Shown here piece by piece: positions 53,776 through 63,103 of a DNA stretch of 64,000 nt. The position numbers and the translations under genes were made by a program. Positions within the stretch are counted from its first letter, which is position 1. Every line of letters begins with the position of its first letter. The notes beneath the pieces are model-generated. The model did no database searches. It was not told the DNA's origin and worked only from the letters and a program-made list of their open reading frames with translations. The DNA is from Hyphomicrobiales bacterium (lineage in GTDB: Bacteria; Pseudomonadota; Alphaproteobacteria; Rhizobiales; Rhizobiaceae): contig UBTA01000027.1 of NCBI GenBank assembly GCA_900468065.1, positions 1-64,000 of the forward strand. Reading direction: 5' to 3'.

Positions 53776-54174
53776 GGTTCATCCTCCGTATGGCGGCAAA
53801 CAGGACGATCAGTGCCCGCTTTGCTGACCCGTTCGCCATCAACGCCAAAGGCAAGGATGAGAAGGTTTTGATGGATGCATTCACCATTCGTGCCGGAGCA
53901 CTGCGGGGCGGCTGGCCGCATCCGGCCAAGCCCATTGTTAGGCGAAGTTTTTGCCTTGATCAAGCCCGCCATTCGCCCATTTCAGACCACTCCGCCATCG
54001 TCCGTCAGCGCACAGTCCGGCGGGTGCAACGGGCAGATTAATTCTTGGTAAGCTAAGGCTACATTAGGAAAAACGACCATGATCCGGACACAAACCGGGA
54101 GACATATCTGCAGTTGAGGCGGACGTTCAACGCGTCGCTGAACGCCTGATGCCCTCGTATCATGAGGTTATCCG

Positions 54175-54678
54175 ATGAAGATTATCAGCCTTGCCACACT
54201 TGCCGCTCTTTCCCTCGCCCCCTTCGTCCTGTCATCCGCAGCAAATGCCATGAGCATGACGGATTGCAGCGCGAAATACAAAACGGCCCAGACGGCCGGA
54301 ACACTCAATGGAATGAAGTGGAATGATTTCCGCAAAGCACAATGCGGAACCGATGCCGCAGCGACGACTCCAACACCGGCTTCCACGAAAAAGGCTGCGA
54401 AAACACCAACCGCAATGAACACCGACCAGGAACCGACGGCCGCCAATACCGAGAACATGCCGGAACCGGCCAAGACCACGGCAAAGGCGCCGAAGGGCGT
54501 TGTCTTCCCGACCAAGGTCGATTCAAAATACTCGACCGAGACTGCCGGGAAGGCCCGCATGCATACCTGCCTCGATCAGTACAAGGCCGACAAGGCCGAC
54601 AATTCCCTCAATGGCCTCGCCTGGATCCAGAAAGGCGGCGGCTTCTACAGCATCTGCAATTCGAAGCTCAAGTCCTGA
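54175..54678 (+). CDS. Secreted protein with two Cys-bounded repeats
   Basis: 167-aa exported protein. Signal peptide about residues 1-25 (cleaved after SSAANA). Two related units: DCSAKYKTAQTAGTLNGMKW followed by NDFRKAQC (about 29-57), and a C-terminal one with TCLDQYKADK...SLNGLAW...ICNSKLKS (about 130-165), with a Thr/Pro/Ala-rich linker between them. Each unit has two Cys that could form a disulfide. No known enzymatic domain. The 399-bp gap before it (53776-54174) holds nothing else I can support. Confidence 0.75.
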   Translation: MKIISLATLAALSLAPFVLSSAANAMSMTDCSAKYKTAQTAGTLNGMKWNDFRKAQCGTDAAATTPTPASTKKAAKTPTAMNTDQEPTAANTENMPEPAKTTAKAPKGVVFPTKVDSKYSTETAGKARMHTCLDQYKADKADNSLNGLAWIQKGGGFYSICNSKLKS

Positions 54679-54721
54679 TAGGACCATGCCGGTTTCCTGG
54701 GGGCGGGCTTTATGCCTACCT

Positions 54722-55774
54722 TCAGGAAACGGCCCAATGCAGCGGGAACATCGGATCAAACACCGTGACCGTGCCGGCCTCGGTCTCGATCTTTTCCGGG
54801 AATGTCAGAGCCTCGGCCTGCTTGCGCAGCGTGATCGTCTCGTCGTTGACCGGCAGGCCATACCAGGCCGGACCATTCAGCGAGGTGAAAGCCTCCAGCC
54901 TGTCCAGTGCATTTTCCTGCTCGAACACATGGGCAAGGCAGCTCATGGTGTTGATCGAGGTGTAGATACCGGCGCAACCGCAGGCGCATTCCTTCAGCGG
55001 ATCGACATGCGGCGCTGAATCGGTGCCGAGGAAGAAGCGGCCGTCTCCGGAGGTGGCTGCGGCCCGCAATGCGAGGCGATGCAGCTCGCGCTTGGCGACC
55101 GGCAGGCAGTAATAATGCGGACGAATGCCGCCGACCAGAATGGCGTTGCGGTTGATGATCAGGTGATGGGTGGTGATCGAGCCGGCAAGATTGCTCTTCG
55201 ACGCCTTGATGTAATCGATACCATCCTTGGTGGTGACATGCTCCATCGTCACCTTCAGTTCCGGCAGACGGGCCCGCAGCGGCTCCAGCACGGTTTCGAT
55301 GAAGACGGCTTCGCGATCGAAGATGTCGACTTCAGGCGTCGTGACTTCACCGTGAACGCAGAGCGGCAGGCCGATCTTGGCCATGCGCTCCAGCACCGGC
55401 ATGGCATTTTCGAAATTGCGCACACCGCCATGCGAATTGGTCGTCGCACCGGCAGGATAGAGCTTGACCGCCTTGATCAGGCCGCTGTCATGACCGGCCT
55501 CGACATCATCCGGGTTCGTGCCTTCAGTGAGATAGAGCGTCATCAGCGGCTCGAACCGATCGCCCTTCGGCAGCACCGCCATGATGCGTTGGCGATAGGC
55601 TATCGCATCGGCGGTGGTGACCACGGGCGGCACGAGGTTGGGCATGATGATGGCGCGGGCAAAATGGCGGCTGGTATCGCCGATGACACCCTTGAGCATA
55701 CCGCCATCGCGCAGATGCAGATGCCAGTCGTCAGGACGGCGGATCGTCAGTTCGGTGACGGGCTGTGGGCTCAT
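54722..55774 (-). CDS. pyrC: Dihydroorotase
   Basis: 350-aa zinc amidohydrolase closing carbamoyl aspartate to dihydroorotate. Metal ligands in [10 protein letters not shown], carboxylated lysine in [26 protein letters not shown] and [13 protein letters not shown] 55774 with GGAGA upstream; the longer reading adds a few residues. Same strand as the pyrE region but 2 kb away, with two other genes between. Confidence 0.95.
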   Translation of the reverse strand: MSPQPVTELTIRRPDDWHLHLRDGGMLKGVIGDTSRHFARAIIMPNLVPPVVTTADAIAYRQRIMAVLPKGDRFEPLMTLYLTEGTNPDDVEAGHDSGLIKAVKLYPAGATTNSHGGVRNFENAMPVLERMAKIGLPLCVHGEVTTPEVDIFDREAVFIETVLEPLRARLPELKVTMEHVTTKDGIDYIKASKSNLAGSITTHHLIINRNAILVGGIRPHYYCLPVAKRELHRLALRAAATSGDGRFFLGTDSAPHVDPLKECACGCAGIYTSINTMSCLAHVFEQENALDRLEAFTSLNGPAWYGLPVNDETITLRKQAEALTFPEKIETEAGTVTVFDPMFPLHWAVS

Positions 55775-55887
55775 GTGAATTCTCCAAGCACTCATAAATT
55801 TTAGAAATGGAGAACTGAAGCATACAGATGAAGCTGAAACAGAGACGTGGCGTCATTGTCTCTCGCGGTCGAATGCCTCATTCTCCG

Positions 55888-56005
55888 TCATCCTCGCCCT
55901 TGTGGCGGGGATCCAGCGACCCGACGTCTGTCGGGTCAAAAGACTCTTATCGCCCAAGCACTTGGGCGGCTGGATTCCTGTGACAAGCACAGGAATGACG
56001 GAGGA
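55888..56005. repeat. Mosaic intergenic repeat, third copy
   Basis: GTCATCCTCGCCCTTGTGGC then GGGGATCCAG (55888-55917) and the inverted partner CTGGATTCCTGTGACAAGCA then CAGGAATGACGGAGG. Same right element as at 2787 and 3450 but a different left element, so left and right modules recombine independently (mosaic). Occupies most of the gap 55775-56082. Confidence 0.7.
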
Positions 56006-56082
56006 AAAAAGCTCCGTGCCACCAGCGTTTCAAGGCTCCGATAGCATCATTCCGTGCGGTAAAACAATGGAGGATCTGTCGT

Positions 56083-56718
56083 TCAGGCCGTTTCGAAAAT
56101 CTCGATGGCGATATCGGCCGGCCGCGAATTGTCGATGATCCGTTTGCCGTTCGGCAAATCATTGCCGTAGAGCTTCCATTCGATGCCGGCGGCATCCAGC
56201 CCATAGTGGGTCCAGCGCTGCCGAAGCCGTTCTTCCAGCACCTCATAAGACGGACCGACGAAGATCGAGAGGTCGAACATGCCGTCGAGCCGCGACCAGG
56301 GCGCCTCGTTAAGCAACAGGTAATTGCCTTCCGCCAGGATGATCCGTGTTTCCGGCGATACCGGCCGGGCCGACGCGATAGCAATTTCGCGGGACCGGTC
56401 GAACACCGGGACGAGAACCTCTTCGTCCGCCCTGCGCACCGCCGAAACGATATCGATGAAGGCTCGGACGTCGAATGTCTCCGGCGCGCCCTTGCGTTTC
56501 AAAAGGCCGCGCCCCTCCAGGATTCCATTGTCCATATGAAAACCATCCATCGGCAGCACGGCGGACTTTTCGCCCCGGCGCGTCAGCTCTTCCTGCAGCC
56601 CATCGGCAAGCGTGGACTTGCCGGCCCCGGGAGGGCCGGCAATGGCGACGATGAAGCGGGGCGACGTGCCCGCCTTTTCGACAATGCTATCCGCGATGGC
56701 GGCAAGCGTCATGGTCAT
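56083..56718 (-). CDS. frcK: Uridine/sugar-kinase-like P-loop kinase FrcK
   Basis: 211-aa P-loop kinase. Walker A IAGPPGAGKST near residue 27; MDGFHMDNG and AEGNYLLLNEAPWS are typical of the uridine kinase/phosphoribulokinase superfamily. Named by position: last gene of frcB-C-A-K, matching the Sinorhizobium fructose operon. Start at 56718 or 6 nt later; overlaps the frcA stop. Its sugar substrate is not proven. Confidence 0.82.
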   Translation of the reverse strand: MTMTLAAIADSIVEKAGTSPRFIVAIAGPPGAGKSTLADGLQEELTRRGEKSAVLPMDGFHMDNGILEGRGLLKRKGAPETFDVRAFIDIVSAVRRADEEVLVPVFDRSREIAIASARPVSPETRIILAEGNYLLLNEAPWSRLDGMFDLSIFVGPSYEVLEERLRQRWTHYGLDAAGIEWKLYGNDLPNGKRIIDNSRPADIAIEIFETA

Positions 56719-57488
56719 GCGGCAGCGGCCTCCGGTGGCACCTTGGCGCCGGTCATGAAGGCGACGGCATCCGACATCGTATAATCCTTCGGATTGATGA
56801 CGCAGAGGCGTTTGCCGAGGCGGTGGATATGGATACGGTCGGCCACCTCGAAGACATGCGGCATGTTGTGCGAGATCAGCACGATCGGCAGGCCGCGGGA
56901 GCGCACGTCGAGGATGAGTTCGAGAACCTTGCGCGATTCCTTGACGCCGAGCGCTGCCGTCGGTTCGTCAAGAATGATCATCTTGGAGCCGAAGGCCGCC
57001 GCACGGGCAACGGCCACGCCCTGGCGCTGGCCGCCGGACAGCGTTTCCACCGCCTGGTTGATGTTCTGGATCGTCATCAGCCCAAGCTCGGAAAGCTTGT
57101 CGCGGGCAATCTTGGCCATCTTCGGCCGGTCGAGCATGCGGAAGATCGACCCCATCGGCCCGGATTTGCGGATCTCGCGGCCGAGGAACATGTTGTCGGC
57201 GATCGATAGCGCCGGTGAAAGCGCCAGGTTCTGGTAGACGGTTTCGATGCCAGCCTCGCGCGCCTCCAGCGGAGAACGGAAGTTGACGACCTTGCCGTCC
57301 AGCCGGATTTCGCCCTCGTCCGGATGGACCGCTCCCGAGATCGCCTTGATTAGCGAGGATTTGCCGGCACCGTTGTCGCCGATCACGGCGAGGATTTCGC
57401 CGGGATAGAGGTCGAAATCGGACTGGTCCAGCGCAGTTACGCGGCCATAGCGTTTGACTATACCGCGTGCGGTGAGAAGAGGTTCCAT
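56715..57488 (-). CDS. frcA: Fructose ABC transporter ATP-binding protein
   Basis: 257-aa single-domain ABC ATPase (not the double RbsA type). Walker A GDNGAGKSS near residue 36, Q-loop VYQNLALSPALSIADN, signature LSGGQRQGVAVARA, Walker B MIILDEPTAALG, His in LISHNMPHVF. Its ATG overlaps the frcC stop (TGATG), implying coupled translation. Powers CUT2-type sugar uptake. Confidence 0.9.
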   Translation of the reverse strand: MEPLLTARGIVKRYGRVTALDQSDFDLYPGEILAVIGDNGAGKSSLIKAISGAVHPDEGEIRLDGKVVNFRSPLEAREAGIETVYQNLALSPALSIADNMFLGREIRKSGPMGSIFRMLDRPKMAKIARDKLSELGLMTIQNINQAVETLSGGQRQGVAVARAAAFGSKMIILDEPTAALGVKESRKVLELILDVRSRGLPIVLISHNMPHVFEVADRIHIHRLGKRLCVINPKDYTMSDAVAFMTGAKVPPEAAAA

Positions 57489-58546
57489 CAGCCTGCTACC
57501 TTTCTGATCCACTGGTCGACGCCGACAGCCGTAATGATGAGGACACCGGTCAACAGGACTTTCCACTGCGGGTCGGCGCCCAGCATGTTGAGGCCCATCG
57601 ACACGACGCCGACGATCAACGCGCCAAACAGCGTTCCAAGGATGGAGCCACGCCCGCCGAACAGCGAGATGCCACCGATCACCGCCGCCGTAATGGCCTG
57701 TAGATTGTAATCCGTGACCGCCCAGGACGGTGAGATCGAGCCGTTGCGGCCAATCGAGACCCAGGCAGCAAGAGCTGCGATGGCCCCGGCAAGGCCGTAG
57801 ACGCCGAGAAGCACGCCCTTGACCCGGATACCCGACAGTTCCGCCGCCTCTGGATCGTCTCCAACAGCATAAACGTGGCGTCCCCAGGCCGTGTGGTTGA
57901 GTGCGTACCAGAGCGCGATCACGGTGATCACCATCATGATCACGCCCAGCGTGAAGACGGCCGAGCCGAGCTTGAAGCTGGCGCCGAACAGACCCAGCAG
58001 TGGTGCCGCGGTTTCTATATCGGCACGGCGAATGGTCTCGTTGGCCGAATAGATATAGTTGATCGCCGCGATGATGTTCCAGGTACCCAGCGTGACGATG
58101 AAGGGCGGTAATTTCATTCGGGAGACCAGAAAACCGTTGGTCATGCCGCAGACGGTGCCGGTCGCGAAACCCGCCAGGATGGCCAGTGGTGCCGGCAGGC
58201 CGTAGGTCACGGCGCAATTGCCCATGACGACAGCTGAAAGCACCATGATGACGCCGATCGACAGGTCGATGCCGGCCGTCAGGATGATCAGCGTCTGTGC
58301 CGCGCCTAAAATACCGACGACGGCGATCTGCTGCAGGATCAATGTCAGCGTTCCCGCAGTAAAGAACCGTTCACCCTTCAGGACACCAAAGACGATGATC
58401 GAAAAGATCAGGACGATGGCCGGAATGGCGGCCGGTGTCGAATGCAGAAAATGTTGGATACGCCGCAGTGGCGAACGATCTTCGAATGAAGCGACCGATT
58501 TATCGCTTTGATCCAGTGTTTTTTCGAATTCCTGGACGCTTGTCAT
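57488..58546 (-). CDS. frcC: Fructose ABC transporter permease
   Basis: 352-aa inner-membrane permease of the RbsC/BPD_transp_2 type with about ten hydrophobic segments. Blocks LTAGIDLSIGVIMVLSAVV and NAITAAVIGGISLFGGRG-like AVIGGISLFGGRGSILG are characteristic. ATG 58546 with GGGAGGG upstream; the longer reading is unsupported. Preceded by the frcB terminator-like hairpin. Confidence 0.9.
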   Translation of the reverse strand: MTSVQEFEKTLDQSDKSVASFEDRSPLRRIQHFLHSTPAAIPAIVLIFSIIVFGVLKGERFFTAGTLTLILQQIAVVGILGAAQTLIILTAGIDLSIGVIMVLSAVVMGNCAVTYGLPAPLAILAGFATGTVCGMTNGFLVSRMKLPPFIVTLGTWNIIAAINYIYSANETIRRADIETAAPLLGLFGASFKLGSAVFTLGVIMMVITVIALWYALNHTAWGRHVYAVGDDPEAAELSGIRVKGVLLGVYGLAGAIAALAAWVSIGRNGSISPSWAVTDYNLQAITAAVIGGISLFGGRGSILGTLFGALIVGVVSMGLNMLGADPQWKVLLTGVLIITAVGVDQWIRKVAG

Positions 58547-58591
58547 GACAACGCCTCCCTCCCAAGAGCCCGGCCTACCAACCGGTTGTTG

Positions 58592-58618
58592 AAAAGGGCG
58601 GCCCTGAAACCGCCCTTT
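58592..58618 (-). terminator. Hairpin between frcB and frcC
   Basis: Minus-strand AAAGGGCGG/CCGCCCTTT stem with an 8-nt loop, then TT. Typical intra-operon attenuator/stabiliser that keeps binding-protein mRNA in excess over permease mRNA. Confidence 0.65.
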
Positions 58619-58650
58619 CGTATTCATTCTGTGCCGAAAGCCCTATGGCA

Positions 58651-59676
58651 TCAACCCCAGCACTTGTCCGTGCCGGCCTTGACGTCGATCGACTCTACGC
58701 CCTTGGCAGGCTTGTCGGTGACGAGAGCAACGCCGGTGTCGAAGAAGTCCTTGCCTGCGGTCGGCTTCGGCTTGGTGCCGTCCTTGGCATACTGGGCAAT
58801 CGCTTCGATGCCGAGCGATGCCATCAGCAGCGGATATTGCTGCGATGTCGCGCCGATGACGCCTTCAGCCACCGACTTCACACCTGGGCAACCGCCGTCA
58901 ACGGAGACGATCAGAACGTCCTTTTCCTTGCCGACAGCCTTCAGCGCTTCATAGGCACCAACGGCAGCCGGTTCGTTGATCGTGTGGATGACGTTGATGT
59001 CCGGATCCTTCTGGAGAAGGTTTTCCATGGCCGTGCGGCCGCCTTCTTCATTGCCGTTGGTCACGTCATGGCCGACGATGCGTGGATCGTCTTCATCACC
59101 GATCTTGTTCGGGTCCTTCGGGTCGATGCCGAAGCCGATCATGAAGCCCTGGTCGCGCAAAACGTCGACGGTCGGCTGCGAGGGAACGAGATCGAGGAAG
59201 CCGATCTTGGCATCCTTGGCCTTGTCGCCGAGCGTTGCAGCAGCCCAGGCGCCGATCAGTTTGCCGGCCTGCAGGTTGTCCGTCGCAAAGGTTGCGTCGG
59301 CAGCGGTAGCGGGATCGAGCGGGGTGTCGAGCGCGATGACCAGAAGACCGGCGTCCTGCGCCTTCTTGACCTGATCGACGATCGCCTTGGTGTCGGACGC
59401 GGCAATCAGGATGCCCTTGGCGCCATCGGCGATGCAGGATTCGATCGCAGCAACCTGACTGTCATGGTCGCCATCGACCTTGCCGGCGTAGGACTTCAGG
59501 TCAACGCCTAGTTCCTTGGCTTTGGCTTCGGCGCCTTCCTTCATCTTGACGAAGAAGGGGTTGGTATCGGTCTTGGTGATCAGGCAGGCCGAAACACCGG
59601 CGGCCTGGGCAGGGGCTGAAAATACGACGCCGAGCGCGAGCGCGCCGAGAGCGGCGGAAACAATAGTCTTCTTCAT
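58651..59676 (-). CDS. frcB: Fructose-binding periplasmic protein
   Basis: 341-aa secreted sugar-binding protein (peripla_BP_4). Signal peptide about residues 1-24 (cut after PAQA). Mature blocks [43 protein letters not shown] and [15 protein letters not shown] are those of RbsB-type receptors. ATG 59676 with GGGAGGA upstream. Named from the operon pattern with frcC/A/K and divergent frcR. Confidence 0.92.
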   Translation of the reverse strand: MKKTIVSAALGALALGVVFSAPAQAAGVSACLITKTDTNPFFVKMKEGAEAKAKELGVDLKSYAGKVDGDHDSQVAAIESCIADGAKGILIAASDTKAIVDQVKKAQDAGLLVIALDTPLDPATAADATFATDNLQAGKLIGAWAAATLGDKAKDAKIGFLDLVPSQPTVDVLRDQGFMIGFGIDPKDPNKIGDEDDPRIVGHDVTNGNEEGGRTAMENLLQKDPDINVIHTINEPAAVGAYEALKAVGKEKDVLIVSVDGGCPGVKSVAEGVIGATSQQYPLLMASLGIEAIAQYAKDGTKPKPTAGKDFFDTGVALVTDKPAKGVESIDVKAGTDKCWG

Positions 59677-59760
59677 GAAATCCTCCCAAGGATTGAAAAA
59701 AGGCACCGGCGAACCGGCCCGTCAGGCTTCGCCCACCGCAGCATCTCCAGGCCGCGGGTG

Positions 59761-59840
59761 GCGCTTCCGGATACAAAACAAACATCAAAATGAAATGCTG
59801 TCAATAAATAAATCAAATTGAATTATTAAAAATCTGTGCC
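59761..59840. promoter_or_regulatory. AT-rich frcB-frcR divergent promoter/operator region
   Basis: A stretch of A/T with ATCAAATTGAATTATTAAA just upstream of a minus-strand TTGACA -35 (59799-59804) for frcB. ROK repressors often bind A/T-rich inverted repeats of this kind, so it is the likely FrcR site. The rest of the 303-bp gap holds no gene. Confidence 0.5.
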
Positions 59841-59979
59841 ATTCTCTGCGCAGAAAATGTGCACTCGCTTTTTGTTGTTGCGGTGCACACACAAGAAACA
59901 GAATGAAGGCGCGGTCAGGAGGCCAGTCCGGGACAACCCAGTCCGGATAGGAGATCGCGCTTTAGGGAGGTAACGGGCA

Positions 59980-61212
59980 ATGATCTCACAAGCCGGTTCC
60001 GGCGGTGCATCGACCGTTCCGGACGTCTTCGATCCCGGCGGTGGCGCCAATCTCACCCGTGTGCGCGCCTATAACGAGCGGCTGGTGATGTCGCTGGTGC
60101 GCCGTCACGGCAGCCTGTCGAAAGCCGATATCGCCCGGCGTTCCGGCCTGTCGGCGCAAACCGTTACTGTCATCATGCGGGCGCTTGAGAAGGACAATCT
60201 GCTGATCCGCGGCGAGCCCATACGCGGCCGCGTCGGCCAGCCGTCCATCCCGATGCGGCTCAACCCGGATGCGGTCTATTCCTACGGCGTCAAGATCGGC
60301 CGGCGCAGCTGCGATCTGGTGCTGATGGATTTCGTCGGCAATATCCGCCTGCAACTGCACCAGACCCATGCCTATCCGATGCCCGATGACATCCTGTCGT
60401 TCATCGTCGAGGGCATACCGAAACTCGAAAAGATGCTGACCGGGGAGCAGCGTGCGCGCATTGCCGGTGTCGGCATCGCTACCCCCTTTCAGCTGTGGAG
60501 CTGGGCCGAAGAGACCGGCGCTCCGCGTGAGGCAATGAACAGTTGGCGCGGCTTTGACCTGCGCGGCGAGGTGGCGGCGCGGACCCACCACCCCGTGCTG
60601 ATGCAGAACGACGCCACCAGCGCCTGCGGCGCCGAGCTCATCTTCGGGGTCGGCTCTTCCTATCCGGACTTCATCTATTTCTATATCGGCTCGTTCATCG
60701 GCGGCGGCATTGTCCTGAATTCGGCGCTGTATTCCGGCCGCACTGGAACCGCGGGCGCCGTCGGCCCGCTGCAGGTTTCCGATAAAAACGGCAAGCCGCA
60801 GCAATTGCTGAAGATCGCCTCGATCTTCGTGCTTGAAAATCTGCTGCGCGAGAAGGGCATCGACCCAAAGCCGCTCTGGTACTCTGCAGATGAATGGATC
60901 GATTTCGGCGAGCCGCTGGAAACCTGGATCCAGCTGACAGCCACAGCCCTTGCCCAGGCCATCGTCTCTTCCGCCTCAATCATCGATTTCGGCGCGGCCG
61001 TGATCGATGGCGGCTTTCCCGGCTGGGTGCGCGAACGCATTGTCGCGGCGATCCGCACGGCGGCCGGCGAACTCGATCTCGAAGGCGTCATCCTGCCCGA
61101 GATTATCGAGGGTGCCGTGGGCGCCCAGGCGCGCGCCATCGGTGGCGCCAGCCTCCCGCTATTTTCCCGTTATCTCATCGACACCAACGTTCTTTTCAAG
61201 GAAACTGCCTGA
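59980..61212 (+). CDS. frcR: ROK-family transcriptional regulator FrcR
   Basis: 410-aa NagC/Mlc-type repressor. N-terminal HTH (about 30-85: RLVMSLVRRHGSLSKADIAR, RSGLSAQTVTVIMRALEKD), then a ROK sugar-binding domain (LMQNDATSACGAELIFGVGS; FIGGGIVLNSALYSG). The canonical ROK Zn-cysteine motif is not obvious. Divergent from frcB; probably represses the operon until fructose or its phosphate binds. Starts at 59980 with GGGAGG upstream. Confidence 0.92.
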   Translation: MISQAGSGGASTVPDVFDPGGGANLTRVRAYNERLVMSLVRRHGSLSKADIARRSGLSAQTVTVIMRALEKDNLLIRGEPIRGRVGQPSIPMRLNPDAVYSYGVKIGRRSCDLVLMDFVGNIRLQLHQTHAYPMPDDILSFIVEGIPKLEKMLTGEQRARIAGVGIATPFQLWSWAEETGAPREAMNSWRGFDLRGEVAARTHHPVLMQNDATSACGAELIFGVGSSYPDFIYFYIGSFIGGGIVLNSALYSGRTGTAGAVGPLQVSDKNGKPQQLLKIASIFVLENLLREKGIDPKPLWYSADEWIDFGEPLETWIQLTATALAQAIVSSASIIDFGAAVIDGGFPGWVRERIVAAIRTAAGELDLEGVILPEIIEGAVGAQARAIGGASLPLFSRYLIDTNVLFKETA

Positions 61213-61640
61213 TGCTGAAAGGCCTGAACCCGCTTTTAAGCCCCGAGCTTTTAAGCACCTTGCGCGCCATGGGCCATGGCGACGAAATTGCTCTGGTGGA
61301 CGGCAATTATCCCGGGCAGGAACACGGCCGCCGATTGATCCGGCTTGACGGGCATCATCTGATCCCGGTTCTCGATGCGATTTTGAGCGTCCTGCCGATC
61401 GACGATTTCGTGCCTGAAGCGATCTTTCGCGCCACTGTGAAGCAGGATCGAGATGCTCTCGACCCGGTGCACAAGGACATCATCGCCTGCTGCGCAAAAT
61501 ACGAACCGGATCGCGCGGTCACGCCGCTTCTCGGGCCGGAATTCTATCCGAGGGTTCGCGCTGCGCATACCGTCATCCAAACCAGCGAGCCGCGGCTCTA
61601 TGGCAATGTCATCCTGCGCAAGGGCGTCATCTATCCTTGA
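61212..61640 (+). CDS. RbsD/FucU-family sugar mutarotase
   Basis: 142-aa protein with RAMGHGDEIALVDGNYP near residue 21 (catalytic His and Asp) and C-terminal YGNVILRKGVI, both typical of FucU/RbsD. Such proteins interconvert sugar anomers (fucose, ribose). The ATG overlaps the frcR stop (TGATG), so it is coupled to frcR. Fructose or another ketose anomerisation is a reasonable guess. Confidence 0.88.
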   Translation: MLKGLNPLLSPELLSTLRAMGHGDEIALVDGNYPGQEHGRRLIRLDGHHLIPVLDAILSVLPIDDFVPEAIFRATVKQDRDALDPVHKDIIACCAKYEPDRAVTPLLGPEFYPRVRAAHTVIQTSEPRLYGNVILRKGVIYP

Positions 61641-61661
61641 CGGCCTTCGACGATAGACGCG

Positions 61662-61698
61662 AAAAAGCCCGCCGATTTTCCCAATCGGCGGGCTTTTC
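61662..61698. terminator. Bidirectional terminator between fucU-type gene and doxX
   Basis: AAAGCCCGCCGATT / AATCGGCGGGCTTTT stem with a 5-nt loop and T/A tracts on both sides; serves convergent genes. Confidence 0.85.
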
Positions 61699-61717
61699 CT
61701 TATCAAACAATCAGCAA

Positions 61718-62101
61718 TCAGGCGCGCTTGGCATCAACCGAGAGGGCACCGGCACCGAAGGTGGCGACGAACAGGAAGCCGCCTGCCATGGCAAGGTTCT
61801 TCATGAAGTGGATATCGTTGCCGGCAACCGAGAAATCACCATGGCCGATAAACGCCGTGGCAACGCAGAAGAGCGCCAGGATGTAGGCGGCCGGGCGGGT
61901 GAAGAGGCCAAGGAGGATGGCGAGGCCGCCGAGCAATTCGACAGCGGTGACGATGATGGCCGTGACCATAGGGAGCGGTAGGCCCATGCTGCCGAAATAG
62001 CCGGCGGTGCCGCCGAGCCCGGTCAGCTTGCCATAGCCGGCAATGATGAAGAGGATCGAAAGGAGGATACGGGCGACGAGGAGGACTGCATTCTGCTGCA
62101 T
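61718..62101 (-). CDS. DoxX-family membrane protein
   Basis: 127-aa protein with four hydrophobic helices (about 5-25, 45-65, 70-95, 100-122). LLVARILLSILFIIAGYGKL and YFGSMGLPLP are the DoxX start blocks. Possibly linked to redox or thiol stress, but the function is not fixed. Faces away from the crp/fnr-type gene. Confidence 0.85.
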   Translation of the reverse strand: MQQNAVLLVARILLSILFIIAGYGKLTGLGGTAGYFGSMGLPLPMVTAIIVTAVELLGGLAILLGLFTRPAAYILALFCVATAFIGHGDFSVAGNDIHFMKNLAMAGGFLFVATFGAGALSVDAKRA

Positions 62102-62395
62102 TGGAAGTAACTCCGGTTGGGTTCGTTGTTGGCGACAGATTTATCAGCAATTCCAAATTCATCCAGCCCATCGGCAGGAGACAGATCGTTCACAATAAGT
62201 AGACGATCACCGCAGATCGTCAACCGGGCGCGATGAGACAGACGCGTACGGTAGCAGGCATCATCCATTCTGACTGAACATGAACTGCAGATGCGCGGCA
62301 TTCCCGGTTTTGCAGTGTTTTTTGTTGCAACACCCGGAAGACTGCGAGAAGAATTTCAACGGGGTCGCAATGACTACGCGGATGGGGATGCAGTA

Positions 62396-63100
62396 ATGAG
62401 TGAAGTCAACAAGAGTCCGGCCTTCTGGCGTTCCTTTCCGATTTTCGAGGAATTCGACAAGGAGACGCTTTCTGCGATCTCTGCACTTGCGACCTACCGC
62501 AAATGGACCCCCGGGACGGTGATTTTCCAGCGTGGCGATGAAGGCAATTACATGATTGCCGTCCTGTCCGGACGCATCAAGCTGTCGCTGATCACGCCAC
62601 AGGGCCGCGAATTGCTGCTGCGCCATATCGAGGCCGGCGCGCTTTTCGGCGAAATGGCTATTCTCGATAACCAGCCCCGCTCCGCCGACGCCACAGCAAT
62701 CACGGCGACCGAAGGCTATGTCATCAGCAAGAAAGCCTTCCTCGATTTCATCACCCATACACCGAATGCCGCCGCTTCGATCATCCGCTATCTCTGCCTG
62801 CAACTGCGCGATACGACGGACCGGCTGGAAACCATCGCGCTCTACGATCTGCACGCCCGCGTGGCGCGCTTCTTCCTGGCCACATTGAAGCAGATCCATG
62901 GCAGCGACCTGCCGGAAAGCGCCAATCTGCGCATCACTCTCAACCAATCCGACATTGCCGGCATACTTGGCGCCAGCCGGCCCAAGGTGAACAGGGCCAT
63001 TCTGGCGCTGGAGGAAAGTGCGGCGATCAAGCGGCTCGACGGCGTCATCACCTGCCATATCGGCCGCCTGCAGAAGATCGCGGAACCGGAAGAGGAATAA
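62396..63100 (+). CDS. Crp/Fnr-family transcriptional regulator
   Basis: 234-aa regulator. N-terminal cyclic-nucleotide-like beta-roll (about 15-125: FQRGDEGNYMIAVLSGRIKL, GALFGEMAILDNQPRSADA) and C-terminal winged HTH (about 150-230: ITLNQSDIAGILGASRPKVN). No N-terminal Cys cluster, so it is not an oxygen-sensing Fnr. It is followed by a CHASE2 protein, suggesting a cyclic-nucleotide signalling pair. ATG 62396 has GGGGA upstream. Confidence 0.9.
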   Translation: MSEVNKSPAFWRSFPIFEEFDKETLSAISALATYRKWTPGTVIFQRGDEGNYMIAVLSGRIKLSLITPQGRELLLRHIEAGALFGEMAILDNQPRSADATAITATEGYVISKKAFLDFITHTPNAAASIIRYLCLQLRDTTDRLETIALYDLHARVARFFLATLKQIHGSDLPESANLRITLNQSDIAGILGASRPKVNRAILALEESAAIKRLDGVITCHIGRLQKIAEPEEE

Positions 63101-63103
63101 CCC

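Noticed and set aside
53604-54041. 145-codon plus reading over the VOC gene and the following gap
   Set aside because: Mostly antisense to the VOC-type gene and lacks a ribosome site; no conserved block.
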